Positions 1 through 11,841 of a DNA stretch of 64,000 nt are shown piece by piece (position 1 is the first letter of the stretch; each line of letters starts with the position of its first letter). The translations under genes and the position numbers were made by a program. The notes below the pieces were generated by a model, which did no database searches, was not told the DNA's origin, and saw nothing but the letters and a program-made list of their open reading frames with translations. This stretch comes from Apiosordaria backusii. Lineage: Eukaryota; Ascomycota; Sordariomycetes; Sordariales; Lasiosphaeriaceae. The stretch spans positions 744,001 through 808,000 of the forward strand of contig JAUKTV010000001.1 of the NCBI GenBank assembly GCA_030549205.1. The letters are read 5' to 3'.

Positions 1-1845
1 GCCAGGGGCCGGGGTGTTTTGCAAGCGAGTCCCCCGTTCTGTGGGTGTTTGGGCTCACGAGCAGGAACAAACTGTCGGCAGCGGGCACCAGAACCCGAGC
101 AGGAACTGCTTTTTTGCCTCTCTGGGGCATCAGCAGCGCATGTCACCGTGTCTTGAACAGATACAGGGGTGGCTTGCGAGCTACGGAGACGTCAACTGCC
201 CTCGAGAGCACCATTCAAGGGCCCGTGGTGCAGAGCGGGCGGGCCTTGGTGGTGGAGTGGCATACACTACGGACGTATGTATTGTATTGTTCGTACCAGA
301 GTATCATCACCGTACGAATTTCGATACAGCACTTGGTTCCTTCGCCTTGTCCCTTCATCCCCTCCTCCGCTCCCCACCCCTGAAGGCTAGGGAGTAGGGA
401 CTAACATGGCTATGGCTGGTTGATGAGATGCAACTGCCTCCACCGACACAACCAGAATGTGGCCCGGCTTGTCGTTGCTACCCAGCTACAACCCTCTTCT
501 GCTCGGTCCCTTCAAATCACACTTCGATACCGGACTTCTCTTTCCTTCTGACACCCAACCCGCCTCTCGCCTCTGCTCCTCCCTCGCCCTTCCAGCCTCC
601 CCTTCGCCTTTCCCTTTCAAGACGATATCGAACACACGGCAGACACACCCGCACGTACACGGGAGTAGGCGTGTGCAGCATATCGAATCCTCATACCAGT
701 GCCCTCCGCTTTGCCGCTGTCCCCGCCGCCTCCTGTTTACCCCCATCTTTGCAGGCTTAGTCTCCCCAGTGCGCCTGCTCAGCCGTTGCTCTTCCGTTCG
801 CCAGCTTGGTAGTTCCGGCGAACCAGACGCAGCCCGTAGCTGGGTGCGCATTTACACACGCCCGCCCGATCGCCTTTTGCCGGTGCCCCAGCAAAGACAC
901 CACTTACAGGCCGCATGCTCCCACCCCCTCTGGTTCATCTGGCTCACAGGCTGGAGAGTCACGGCTTCTACTAATACGACCGCCTATTAACACATGGTCG
1001 CATTGTGGCCGTCTCGGGACCAAACGGCGCAGCTTCTAACCCAAGTACTACCTCCGCTTTGCTCTTGCTCTCTCTTTCTCTCTCGTCCTTCCTCCACAAT
1101 AGAGAGACAGGAAAGGCTGCGGAACAAGGGGCAGGGCCTGACTGCTACGGAAAGCATTGGACAGCAACCGCAACCTCAACTGCGCCAACTACAGGCCGCA
1201 CCAAGACTTTGCGGATCAGAAAACGGCACTGTGGTTGCACGGCGTTGCATCACCGCCAGATACCACCCCGGGACTTTCGAGCTGGACGGAGCTACTCGGG
1301 AAGAGACTGGCTGACCCTCGTCGGCACGCTTTGAGACATTTTGTTATTGCCCCCGTACCGGTCTGGAAAGTTGAGAGTACTGAACAAGAACTCAGACTGC
1401 TGCTCGACGACGAGCAGGGGCAGCCACCGAGAAAGCAGAACCAAACGAGAAAAACAGAGCAAGACAGAGTCGTACGAAGAGAGCGTGCGTGGAATCCTCG
1501 TCAGTCTTGCCTTTTCGAGGTGGTGTGGGTAGTGTACTTCGGCTGCCCATAGTTCGTACCTACTACCTACATTGGTGGGTGCATCCAAACGACCAGGGGT
1601 GAGAGAAAGAACAGGGCCAAGAGAAACGAGGGAGCTCAGACCGCGCTTGGTTTCCTTTAAACACCTCTCCATTCCCAGAAAACACTTCGGCTACCCCCCA
1701 AAATACTTCCCGTCTGCATGTTCCTTGTTGACCGGCAGCTCCCCCCATAGCCCATCCTATCGGGGACCTTGACCAGGTGGAGACGGTTCCGAATCAGGCT
1801 GTCGGAATCTCTGCTTCTTAAAGCAGCAGTAGCCCCAGCAGCACT
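1..1845. other. Left-edge non-genic stretch and leader of the zinc-cluster gene
   Basis: No open frame here resembles a known protein. The sequence has many C/T-rich runs, typical of fungal promoters and long 5' leaders. Several short ATG-started frames lie upstream of the ATG at 1846, so if the transcript starts far upstream it would carry upstream ORFs. Nothing can be said about a gene cut by the left edge. Confidence 0.5.
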
Positions 1846-4680
1846 ATGGCCGCTGCGTCACACAACCCGTATTCTCATCCTCGATCTCCCAACCCCTCCT
1901 CACGGCCTTACGAGTCTTCGGGTGTCTCGTCGGCCGCCTCGCCCAAACCGCTCACACAGTACCTTGGCGGCCTGATGAGGCCGAGTCCAAGTGCGAGCAG
2001 CGCGACTTTGACCTCATCTAGAACGAGCCTCCATCATCATCACCATCACCACCACCAACCACCACCGCAACCACATCAGCAATCTCCTCAACACCGAACC
2101 ACTCCTCCACATCCCATAGGCATTCCGAGACCTCTCCCTTCAGTTCACCAGCAGCAGCTCCCCCAACCAAGCAGCAATTCGTTTCAACCATACACCCCGG
2201 TCACAGCGACATCATCCATCATGGAACAAGAGTCGATGCCCTCAGGGGAGTCGGTTGCTGGCACCCCAAGGCCATCCCATGTCCCAATTCCATCTTCCTC
2301 CAACAATAACAGCTCACAGGCCCAAAAGCGAGCATACCGCCAAAGGAGAAAGGACCCCAGCTGCGACGCCTGCCGCGAGAGGAAGGTCAAGTGCGATGCC
2401 ACCGAGACGACGAGCTGCTCCGAGTGCTCAAGCCGGAGCGTCAAGTGCCAATTCACCAAGGAAACTAACCGGCGCATGTCGTCCATCAAACAGGTGCAGG
2501 ATCTGGAAAAGCAGATGGAACGAGTTCGCCGCGAGAATAACAGCCTCCGCCGTATGCTGCAGGAGAGAGACGGCCAGTTCGATATGGATGTAGATGGCGT
2601 CGAGCAGCTGCCGCTCCAGCTCCCAGAGATTGCTTCGGCCCCCAAGCGCAAAAAAAGGCCCGCGAGTATTCACGACCTCGCAAGAGCAAGGACCAACCTA
2701 CGAAGCCTCTCCCGGGGAATTTGGAAGCCACCAGCGCCATATAGACCGGTGGCGGCCCCTGAGCTGAGGGACTTCACCAGCATGTTGCCTCCCAGACAGA
2801 CAACAGACTCATTGCTCAGGGCTTACTTCACATCTGCCCACACCATGACGCCCATTCTACACTGGAACAGCTTCGTGCAGACGGTGGATGGGTTATACCG
2901 CCAGGGCAATCCAGTCCGAGTTACGCAGGCCTTCATGTCTGTATTTTTCGCCGTTATGGCTGTGGGGCGACTTTTCACCTCCGAGAACGAGCACAACCGG
3001 TCATATACAGCAGGCCACTTGCTCGAGACGACGCGGAGCTTGATTGACCCTTGGAACAACGAGAATGAGCTAGACAATGCGCGGGTATTCGTTCTCATCG
3101 CCGTGGCGCTGAACGAGATGAATCTGAAGCTTGCTGCCTGGAACTGGCTCGGCAATGCTGTCCGGGTGGCCCAAGATCTCGGCCTTTACACCGAGTTGGG
3201 ACCATGGCAGTTCCTCGAGGGCGAGATGCGCAGGCGGACATGGTGGGCCATCTACCTCCTTGACCGCACCCTCTCAATCGAACTCGGAAGGCCGATGCTC
3301 ATTGACGATTCCGAATGCGACGTCTCGTTGCCCGCTGGAGTTGACGATTGCTTCATTTCTGAGCAAGGCCCGAGGGTGCCCGTGGGCGCAGAGCCGCTTA
3401 CGCATTCTCTGCTTGCCGTGATACACGTTGTGCGTTCTTACACAGCACTCGGGAGAGCGCTCTCGTCCCCCGTCATCGCGCCCACCCGGCTGGCAACGTT
3501 TGACCAACACTTTGTTTCTTGCCTTCGAACATTCCCGCAGGCTTGCGATCCTACGAGCAATGCCCCCATGACGCCCGCGCTTCTCAACCCCCTGGTTTAC
3601 CTCCTCCATGCACGCCTGCTGCTTCACCGACACAATCTACTCCCCTCCTGTCCTTCCGACGTGCGACGAACGGCCATCGAACAATGCACACACACGGCCC
3701 TCGAAACTGCGGCTCTTCTTTTGCGAGTGACGCCCGATCTCCCAGAAGGTGCCACGGCGCTTCTGACAACACACATATTCCGCTGCGCGCTGTTTCTGTT
3801 GCTCACAGGCTGGTTTGACCAGGCGGCAACCTGTGTTCGCGCTCTGGCATCCATCTATGACCACCGCGATGTTGCCCTGCCCTGTGGCCGCTACCTCGCC
3901 TTCTTCGTGCAGGTGCTTGGAAACAGGCGGGCTGAGATTACGAATTACCTGGCCCAGGCGCCATCCCCAACTCACCCACCTTCGCCATACGGCCCTCCGC
4001 CCTCACGTCTTTCCCAGACTGCGGTCCAGGATGCGCTCTTCCGGGACGAGGAGCTAATTGCCTACGTCAGTTCAGATCTCCAAGCCAGTCCTGACACGGC
4101 TTGGGTTTGGTCAGGAAGCGATCGAGAGGCGTCGCCCGCTCCTCTTGGGCCGCCATCGGCCTCCAACGGAAAGCACACTCTGTTTAGCATTGAAGCGAGG
4201 ACAAACTTGACCAACGAACAGAGATGGGAATGGGGACCGACAGGGTGGGAGAGGCTGGAAGATTCCGTCCGGGGTCTGGCGTCTGGGGCGCCGAGTCCCA
4301 CGAGCGCCGCTCCCCCTCCTCCTCCTCCTCCTCCTCCTCCTCCCCCTCCTGCAACTCTACCACCAGCTCGGCAACAGACGTGGGGACCACCACCACCCCT
4401 TCAGCCTGCGCCACTTCCCTCTCAGCAACAGCTTGGCCCGATGAAGATGGAGTTGGCTCCTGGCCCACCGCCGACATTGCCTCCTGTCAGGATGGACATG
4501 CCGGGCGGCAGGCATGAGAAAATGGAGTTGGCGCCGTTAGCGCCTATGCCGTTTTCTGGCCCCAGACCGATGGAGGTGGGAAGCGGTGGTTCGTCCAACA
4601 ACAGCCCGACGGCCGCGTCGGGTGTGTCGAGCACCAAGAGCGAGAGCCAGAAGAGGATCAGCATTGCCAATATCATTTAG
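1846..4680 (+). CDS. Zn2Cys6 fungal-specific transcription factor
   Basis: A single open frame of 944 residues encodes a probable nuclear DNA-binding regulator. Residues 173-201 form a classic zinc cluster with spacing C-x2-C-x6-C-x7-C-x2-C-x6-C, beginning CDACRERKVKC. A basic segment precedes it and a probable coiled-coil dimerisation element follows (about 205-235, QVQDLEKQMERVRREN). Residues about 310-510 match the fungal_trans middle homology domain, including the typical RRRTWWAIYLLDRTLSIELGR stretch (about 460-480; only its core is quoted). The N-terminus is Ser/Pro-rich with an eight-His run near residue 65. The C-terminus has a poly-Pro run encoded by CCT repeats at about 4311-4350 and ends in a short hydrophobic ISIANII tail. 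The ATG at 1846 is the first in frame. The regulon is not recognisable from sequence, so no symbol is given. Confidence 0.9.
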   Translation: MAAASHNPYSHPRSPNPSSRPYESSGVSSAASPKPLTQYLGGLMRPSPSASSATLTSSRTSLHHHHHHHHQPPPQPHQQSPQHRTTPPHPIGIPRPLPSVHQQQLPQPSSNSFQPYTPVTATSSIMEQESMPSGESVAGTPRPSHVPIPSSSNNNSSQAQKRAYRQRRKDPSCDACRERKVKCDATETTSCSECSSRSVKCQFTKETNRRMSSIKQVQDLEKQMERVRRENNSLRRMLQERDGQFDMDVDGVEQLPLQLPEIASAPKRKKRPASIHDLARARTNLRSLSRGIWKPPAPYRPVAAPELRDFTSMLPPRQTTDSLLRAYFTSAHTMTPILHWNSFVQTVDGLYRQGNPVRVTQAFMSVFFAVMAVGRLFTSENEHNRSYTAGHLLETTRSLIDPWNNENELDNARVFVLIAVALNEMNLKLAAWNWLGNAVRVAQDLGLYTELGPWQFLEGEMRRRTWWAIYLLDRTLSIELGRPMLIDDSECDVSLPAGVDDCFISEQGPRVPVGAEPLTHSLLAVIHVVRSYTALGRALSSPVIAPTRLATFDQHFVSCLRTFPQACDPTSNAPMTPALLNPLVYLLHARLLLHRHNLLPSCPSDVRRTAIEQCTHTALETAALLLRVTPDLPEGATALLTTHIFRCALFLLLTGWFDQAATCVRALASIYDHRDVALPCGRYLAFFVQVLGNRRAEITNYLAQAPSPTHPPSPYGPPPSRLSQTAVQDALFRDEELIAYVSSDLQASPDTAWVWSGSDREASPAPLGPPSASNGKHTLFSIEARTNLTNEQRWEWGPTGWERLEDSVRGLASGAPSPTSAAPPPPPPPPPPPPPATLPPARQQTWGPPPPLQPAPLPSQQQLGPMKMELAPGPPPTLPPVRMDMPGGRHEKMELAPLAPMPFSGPRPMEVGSGGSSNNSPTAASGVSSTKSESQKRISIANII

Positions 4681-7457
4681 GGGGCGATACATGGATAGAA
4701 GGAGGGAGGATATTATCATAGAAAGAGCTGATGCCACGAAGTAACGAGTCAACGGCAGCAGAAACAACGAAGAGCTGCTGCTTTAACGGCCGAATCATCA
4801 TGCGCCATTCATCATATCATCATCAAACAAACCCACAACGCACACCGCATACCGATTTATCACTACATACACCGGTGAAAAGACCTGGCAGCACATCCTG
4901 CTTACCCAACCATCCTCATCTTTCACTTTTCTTTCTTCTTACCAAATGGGAGGCATAACATCTTCATTTCTTGCACATTTTTCTGGTTTATTTTTCTCTT
5001 CTGATGTCGATAATGACCATTTTTTCATCTTCTTTTCTTGATACCATTTTGGCGAAGTAGGATATTTTGGCCGGGTTGTAGGTTATGCGTGGATTGTACA
5101 CAAAGCAAAAAGGGGCGCTTGTTATAGCACATTGCTTCTAGAGTGGGAACAAAGGGGCGAGGGGGTCTATCATTTGCATTTGACTGCCTATCTTGGAGAC
5201 AGGATATCTAAGGTAGTCTAGGAGGGATGGGGTAGGGGGCAAAGGAAAAGTTTCGGTTTATTCATTGCTTGCTGCCTGAGGGGGACGGGCTTTAGGAGCA
5301 GAACCCCATACGGGAGGAGGGAGGTGAAGGGAATCAAAGCTGTTAAAAATTACTTGAGTTGATCTTCTTGTTGTGTTGTGTGACATGCTATCGATTTAGT
5401 GTGTCGTGAGCTTGACCGATGTGCTTGAACAAGCAAGTTGCAAGCTGTTATCCAACACTGTGCATACCTAGCTAGGTCCATCGTCCTCGACAAACACCTA
5501 ACATACGTACATCAACATGGACCTTAGAAGAGTCCACTCAACATGTATGTAAGCTCTGAGTAGACGTATCGACACTGGAGATGCGTATCGACACTTTCAA
5601 AAGTCATCTTTACCCCTTTGATATACCTCTCTGCATTCTAAGCAGGCGTTTTTTGCATTTTAGGCAGGCATGACACTCACAATCTTCCAGAGGCCTGTCT
5701 GCATTCTAAGTTAGGTACGTGTCTCTGTCCCCACGACAGGCGTGTTTACGTTCTCAAGAGGTCTCTACCTACCTATATCTCCAATAGGCCTATGTATGTA
5801 TATTTGATAGGCCTCCCGGCATTGTCAATAGACTGGTCTGCATTTTGCATAGGGATATTTGCATTTTAGACAGGCATATTGGCATCCTCGACAGGTCTCT
5901 TTGCATTTCAAAAGGCAGACATCAAAACAGACTCTTGCACGTTTATTCACTACATCGTCATTATCTTGAGTAAAGAGGATAGAGACACGAGATGGGATTT
6001 TACTATGCTTTACCTGTAACTCCCCAAATTCCAAGTAGGTAGGTTAGATGAGACTCAATAGGTTAGTTCTCTTGACCTGTCACATCTGCCATGTCTACAT
6101 TATCACCGTATATTGAAGTAGACGAGCAGCAATGATCTCCCCGGATCACGGCACAGCCCGCAAAACCCGCCACGGCAGTTGTTGTTTATATAAACAACGG
6201 AATAATGTCTATTTTCCCTCACACAACTTGCACTAATGTTACGATCCTCGCCGTTATAGTGCTCTACCCTATATCCCACCTTCTACCCCGGCATCTATCC
6301 CGTTGACCCCATTGACAGACCACATAACAATCCCAATATAAACCACGTTTTTCCCCCTCCTGCTCATCTGCCCAATTATTCTCCGGTCATCAAAACTACC
6401 CACCGAGTCCAACCTCCCATTCCTCTTCTTCTTACACAACCCAACTACCGCACCTGTATCCCCAAGTCGAGAACAAATGATCGTCACTGCGATATTCCCA
6501 TCGTCCCGGTTCAACGCCACCGTAATATATTGAACACCTCACCCACCCCCCCCTTTTTTCCCCTTCAAAAATCCCGAACCTATCGGAATAAATAACACCA
6601 ACCCCACACACCCTACATATATACTTTGCGGGGTCAGATGCAAAGATGACAAAAATGCCACTTCAATCAATCGGATATGTCGGAAATCTGCCTAGGTATG
6701 TCCAATGTACTGTATGCACAATCAAAACTTGCTCTATACTTTTTATAGGTCATGCATTGTATGTGGTGTGGTGTGGTTGCTGCGGCTGTCTTGTGTTGTG
6801 TGTTGTGCCGTTGACTGTTGGTTTCAGTTGCTGACTTGTGAGAGAAGTAAATAACAGCCCCTGATACACATCGTGACAATACCTCCGGTAATCTTACATT
6901 GATACATACCATTCATTACGTAACCTCCCCGGAAACACACACGAGACTCGGCCGCATCCGAAAACAGCGCACCTCCCGTTCCGAGTTCCGTGGCTCCAAT
7001 TCGGTTCGCACTCCGATTTGTCTGTTGTTGCTTCTTTCAGTCTGTAGTGTACATATGTTTCACACACTGTACAGAATGCGGGTATGCGAATTGGTAAGCC
7101 GTGAAATACGCGGCATCTGTCGGCTCGGCCGCGGATGGAAGGTGAGTAAACAGCGCAAACAGAGATAACGGCCGTCGACTTCAGAATGACATCACCGCCG
7201 TTGTTGTGTTGGCTCATCATTCATCATCAATCAGTCTGCCTTCATCGGCGTCTGCACCTTGCGAAACAGTTGTCCTGGTTTTCCGCCGATTTTACAACGG
7301 CCTACTTGGTGATATCTCCGCTAGGCCGGAGCACACGGAGGGGACCGCCGCATCTGTCCATCCCGGACCGGATCCGATCAGCGCTACCCAAGTGCCAGTA
7401 TCCCAGCTAGACTAGCAAGCGTCTTCGTCAGGTCCACACAACCCATAGTCCACCGAC
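4681..7457. other. Intergenic region with a degenerate 21-bp array
   Basis: This 2.8 kb stretch separates the zinc-cluster gene from the formamidase gene. It holds the degenerate tandem array listed at 5626-5916. The rest has only short frames (for example 6269-6520 minus, 83 residues) that I cannot assign. The last 300 b before 7458 are probably promoter and leader of the downstream gene. Confidence 0.5.
5626..5916. repeat. Degenerate tandem repeat, unit about 21 bp
   Basis: About 13 diverged units of 20-27 bp follow each other. The clearest are 21-22 bp, and most end in AGG or CAGG after a TTGCATTTTA-like core. Read on the minus strand the units at 5825-5940 give cysteine-rich heptads such as ACLKCKY and PYAKCRP. 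An open frame of 69 codons at 5825-6034 (minus) covers part of the array. Whether it was ever translated is unknown; I list it as repeat DNA, not as a gene. Confidence 0.65.
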
Positions 7458-8612
7458 ATGTGGAGACGCCTGCACCAAATCGTGGTTAAGGTTCGCCGCC
7501 GCTATGGCTTCGATTGTTCCGGATCCGCGTCTTCGGGTCTCGCAACGGCGGTGGTAGTGCAACCGAAACCCGACAAGACAATACCCGTAATCACGATGTC
7601 ATCGCCATCAGAGAAGGATGAACGAGCATGGGCCTCGGTACCTTGGAAGTCGGTTATCGACGAAGAGACCGGCAAGGTTCTCGGCTGGAGCAAGTCCCAG
7701 GTTCCCTACGTTCCTGGAACCACCGATAACAGTGGTCTCTCGCTCCAGACACTTGATGTTTGGCTGCCAGCTTCCGCCACTGTCGCACCTGATGGCACAG
7801 TCCAGGAGCCTCCCGATGCTGTTTCCCTGCCTTCTCAGTCAGGTCATTGGGTTGTCTACATCCACGGCGGAGCCTGGCGTGACCCCTTGATCGACGCGTC
7901 GTCATTCTCTCCCACAGCCATCAACCTCCTCCAAGCCGCCGCCAGTTCCTATGCCAAAGGGTCGGTTCCCATTGCTGGTGTGGCATCCCTCAACTACCGA
8001 CTTTCTCCCCACCCCAACCACCCCGTCGATGGCCGTGATCCGAACCGGGAGGCCAAGCACCCAGATCACATCAGTGATATCCTAACTGGCCTAGCATTTC
8101 TGCAGCGTCTGGGCGGTGCAACAGGGTCGTGGTTGTTGTCCGGGCACAGCTGCGGGGCTACGCTCGCCTTTCAAGCAGTCATGGCTCCTTCACGATGGGG
8201 CCTCGACACCACCATTGTGAAGCCCACTGTCGTTGTTGGTCTCAACGGGCTTTACGACCTGGCTGGCTTCATCACCATGCCGCCACCAGACTATGCCGGC
8301 CTGGGAGATGCATATGAAGAGTTCACCCGTGGCGCCTTTGGTGATGACGAGAAGGTCTGGCAAGATGCCTGCCCCGCCACGGCAGACGATTGGACAAGTG
8401 AGTGGCAGGAAGGAAAGCAGGTTGTTCTGGCCCAGAGTCGCGATGACAGCCTGGTACCCTATGGTCAGCTCGAGAAGATGGGGGCATACCTGAGCAAATC
8501 GTCGTCGCTACACATTCGGGAGATGGAGGCTGGCGGTGATCATGACGATATCTGGAAGAAGGGTGACAGGTTGGCCGAGATTTTGTATGACGTTGTTTCG
8601 GGTCTGATGTGA
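7458..8612 (+). CDS. BNA7: Kynurenine formamidase (alpha/beta hydrolase)
   Basis: The product (384 residues) is an alpha/beta hydrolase of the N-formylkynurenine formamidase family, which hydrolyses N-formylkynurenine to kynurenine and formate in tryptophan breakdown and de novo NAD synthesis. Visible motifs are the HGGAWRDP oxyanion-hole segment, the nucleophile elbow GHSCGA (Ser), a DDSLVPYGQ segment carrying the probable acid, and the final catalytic His in GGDHDDIW. No intron is needed. A second in-frame ATG at 7596 starts MSSPSEKDERAW, which is where family members usually begin. The 46 residues ahead of it are basic and Arg-rich and could be a mitochondrial presequence or an annotation artefact. 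Function by family is strong; the choice of start is open. Confidence 0.85.
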   Translation: MWRRLHQIVVKVRRRYGFDCSGSASSGLATAVVVQPKPDKTIPVITMSSPSEKDERAWASVPWKSVIDEETGKVLGWSKSQVPYVPGTTDNSGLSLQTLDVWLPASATVAPDGTVQEPPDAVSLPSQSGHWVVYIHGGAWRDPLIDASSFSPTAINLLQAAASSYAKGSVPIAGVASLNYRLSPHPNHPVDGRDPNREAKHPDHISDILTGLAFLQRLGGATGSWLLSGHSCGATLAFQAVMAPSRWGLDTTIVKPTVVVGLNGLYDLAGFITMPPPDYAGLGDAYEEFTRGAFGDDEKVWQDACPATADDWTSEWQEGKQVVLAQSRDDSLVPYGQLEKMGAYLSKSSSLHIREMEAGGDHDDIWKKGDRLAEILYDVVSGLM

Positions 8613-9999
8613 GTTGAGGGGCGTGTGGAGGATATTTTGATCTTGGACGCTGGATTTAATGAATAATGCCATCTCAGTGGAGAATATGAATTGTACGACC
8701 ATCGACAGAGTTGATGCACCTGCAACAAGCACATTATTGGAACACCAAACACACTGGTAACCTGTCGGGAATTGTGAAATGTTTGGCGACGGACGTCAAG
8801 GTCTCCAGATGAGATTGGGCTTGATGGTCCTTTTGAGCATTTCAGGGGTCTCTGTATGGGAAGAGTGGCTTGATCCTTCGGTGCGTTACCATTCCTCTGA
8901 TTGGCCGAGAAGGTTTGTGTCACCGGGCATTGACATCCGATGTTCCATTTGACAAAGCTGCATGCTCGACACTGCGCAGTAAGTGGTGTGAAGAAGAACA
9001 GTGATCGTGATATCAACCAAGTATCGAACCACGGTTGAGGCCGAGTTGTAATGGAACCTGGGGGAATTGAAAAGGATTCCGGCTTTACAGATACCTTATC
9101 TTCCCTACCTAATACTGCCTGCCCATTCAAGCACTCCGAGGGCAGTGTGCTCTTTCCTGAACCTTCATGGCAAGTGCAGATAGCGGTGCGGTGCCTACGA
9201 AGTACGTATGTACCTTCCCAACGATATTCCCTTTTCCGGTCTCGGTGCCATGATGTCAATGCGTTCCTCAACCCATCGGAGCAGTGTAAAGGAAACGCCG
9301 GGTTTCAACATGCAACACAAACTATCAGCATCATGGACACTAGATCTGTCTGAGTGCTCGTGGAATTGGGACAAAGAGGGGAAATTGGAACACTCCAGTC
9401 CCCGTCCCCCCGCCGTCCCCGCCCCCGCTCAGTGTGGGATGCGGGCAGGGCTGATTTGCTCCAGACAACAAGCTTTGCGGGGGCTGCGTCACGACTAACT
9501 AATGCACAATAATGGCTTGCCCGCTTTGTCTCTGCACTCGTTCGATGAGCTACTTCCCTTGACCCCTCCTTCCTACTGCGGAAGCAAGCTGGGGGGCAGC
9601 CTCCTCTCTCTTTCCCCTCTTCTCCTTTTTTTTCTCATCTCACGATTCTCGTGTTTCGCAAACAAAACGTGGAAGCCCAACGAGGCCTCGTCGACGTGGC
9701 TCTGCCCAACCTAGAACCCCCGGTCAGTGTGTGCCAATTTCCGTCTGTAGACCCCCGAGAGGGAAATCATGAGATGGACGGGGCAAAAGCTCCCCATGCT
9801 CATCTCCCAGTGTTACGCAGCAGCTGACAAAGAGGGGCAGCCAACAGACATACCTGTTTCTGCTGCTAGCTCTTTGTCGAGTATAAGATCCCTCCCATTG
9901 GCGCTGTGAAGAGATTCCACTTTCTCTGTTTTGCTCAGACCCCTCATCATTTGCACAATCTTCCTTCTGCAGTAGCATACAGTCCCCTGCGTCATCAAG
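8613..9999. other. Intergenic region between formamidase and GAD genes
   Basis: No convincing coding frame is visible on either strand. The segment 9595-9650 is C/T-rich, as is common just upstream of fungal transcription starts, and is probably part of the promoter or leader of the glutamate decarboxylase gene. Confidence 0.5.
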
Positions 10000-11841
10000 A
10001 TGGTACACCTATCCACCATCGCCCACGAGGACGACGTCGTCAATGGCAAGCTAGCCGATGGCATCAGTAAGGCTCACCTCCAGCTTATCAATGACGATGA
10101 CAGCTTCACCACTAGCATCTACGGCTCCAAGTTCGCCGCCAAAGATCTCCCAAAGCACGAGATGCCCGAGACAGAAATGTCCAGAGACGTAGCCTACCGC
10201 TTGATCAAGGACCACTTGAGTCTCGATGGGAACCCTATCCTGAAGTAGGTTCACCCTGTTTGGCTATGCCGGCTCCGACCTCTTGCATTGTCTCGCTATG
10301 CTTCGAAATACTGACAGTAGCTTTTCGTGTCACAGTTTGGCTTCCTTTGTCACCACCTACATGGTATGTTGCTTCTATCAGGGCGGCTCAGGCATCAACT
10401 AACACTTTGTCTAGGAAGAAGAAGCGGAAAAGCTGATGACCGAATCCTTTCCCAAGAACTTCATCGACTATGAAGAGTACCCTCAGTCAGCCGACATTCA
10501 AAACCGATGCGTCTCCATGATCGGCCGTTTGTTCAACGCTCCCATAGGTGTCGAGGATGACGTCGGCGCAGTTGGCACATCGTGTGTCGGCAGCAGCGAA
10601 GCCATCATGTTGGCCGTGCTGGCCATGAAGAGGTGCTGGAAGAACAAGAGGATAGCGGAGGGCAAGCCTTGGGACAGACCAAACATTGTGATGTCGGCGG
10701 CGGTTCAGGTTTGCTGGGAGAAGGCGGCGCGCTATTTTGAGGTGGAGGAGAAGTTGGTATACTGCACCGAGGAGCGATATGTTATCGACCCTGAGGAAAC
10801 CGTCAACCTCGTCGACGAGAACACGATTGGCATCTGTGCTATCTTAGGAACGACTTACACTGGAGAATACGAGGACGTCAAGGCTGTCAACGACCTGTTG
10901 ACCAAGAAGGGGTTGAACACCCCGATCCATGTCGATGCTGCCAGCGGTGGTTTCGTTGCGCCATTCGTCATGCCAGACCTTGAATGGGATTTCAGGCTGG
11001 AACATGTCGTTTCCATCAATGTGTCTGGGCACAAGGTTTATTCACCTACCAAACGAGTATTAAGCTTCGCTAACAATGGGTCCAGTACGGTCTCGTATAC
11101 CCTGGTGTTGGTTGGGTTGTTTGGCGGAGCGCCGAATACTTGCCGCAAGAGCTCGTGTTCAACATCAACTATCTCGGCGCTGATCAAGCATCCTTCACTC
11201 TCAACTTCAGTAAAGGGGCTAGTCAGGTCATTGGTCAGTACTACCAACTCATCAGGCTCGGCAAACATGGGTACAGAGCCATCATGAGCAACCTCACGCG
11301 CACAGCCAACTACTTATCGGATTCCCTGGCTGCACTCGGCTTCATCATCATGTCCAAGAAGTCGGGTGAGGGTCTTCCTCTCGTGGCATTCCGTCTCCCG
11401 CCGCAAGAAGATCGCAGTTATGACGAATTTGCCCTTGCCCACCACCTGCGCGTTCGCGGGTGGGTTGTCCCTGCTTATACCATGGCGCCAAACACCGAGA
11501 ACCTCAAGATGCTCCGCGTGGTGGTTCGCGAGGACTTCACCCGCAACCGGTGCGACAGTCTGATCGTTGATATCAGGCAAAGTCAACACCTGCTTGAACA
11601 GATGGATCGCGAAAGCATCAAGAAGCAACAGGAGTACATCAACAAGTACAACACGTCTAGCGGAAAGGCCACGCATAATCACCCCAAGTTTCGGGTAAGG
11701 TCCCGTGCTCCCATTTCAAGGCCATTTGCGAGGACTTTTTTGTGTTTTTTTGTCTCAAGAGAGAAGCGATGCTGACCGCCAACACAGAGGGAAAAACATT
11801 CTCTTCAAGGGAAAACAGGCAAGACTCACGCTATCTGCTAA
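10000..11841 (+). CDS. GAD1: Glutamate decarboxylase, five exons
   Basis: This PLP enzyme converts L-glutamate to 4-aminobutyrate and CO2, the entry to the GABA shunt. Exons are inferred at 10000-10244, 10336-10363, 10415-11035, 11086-11694 and 11788-11841. The introns have GT/AG ends, and the third (50 b) has a GCTAAC branch site. The spliced frame gives 518 residues, normal for the family. Junctions restore conserved text: NPILNLASFVTTYM across introns 1 and 2, and SGHK followed by YGLVYPGVGW across intron 3. The PLP lysine is K298 in INVSGHK, the last codon of exon 3. HVDAASGGF is the conserved cofactor-pocket segment. The C-terminus ends GKTHAIC. The 28-nt exon 2 is very short. The protein is expected to be cytosolic. 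Confidence 0.93.
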
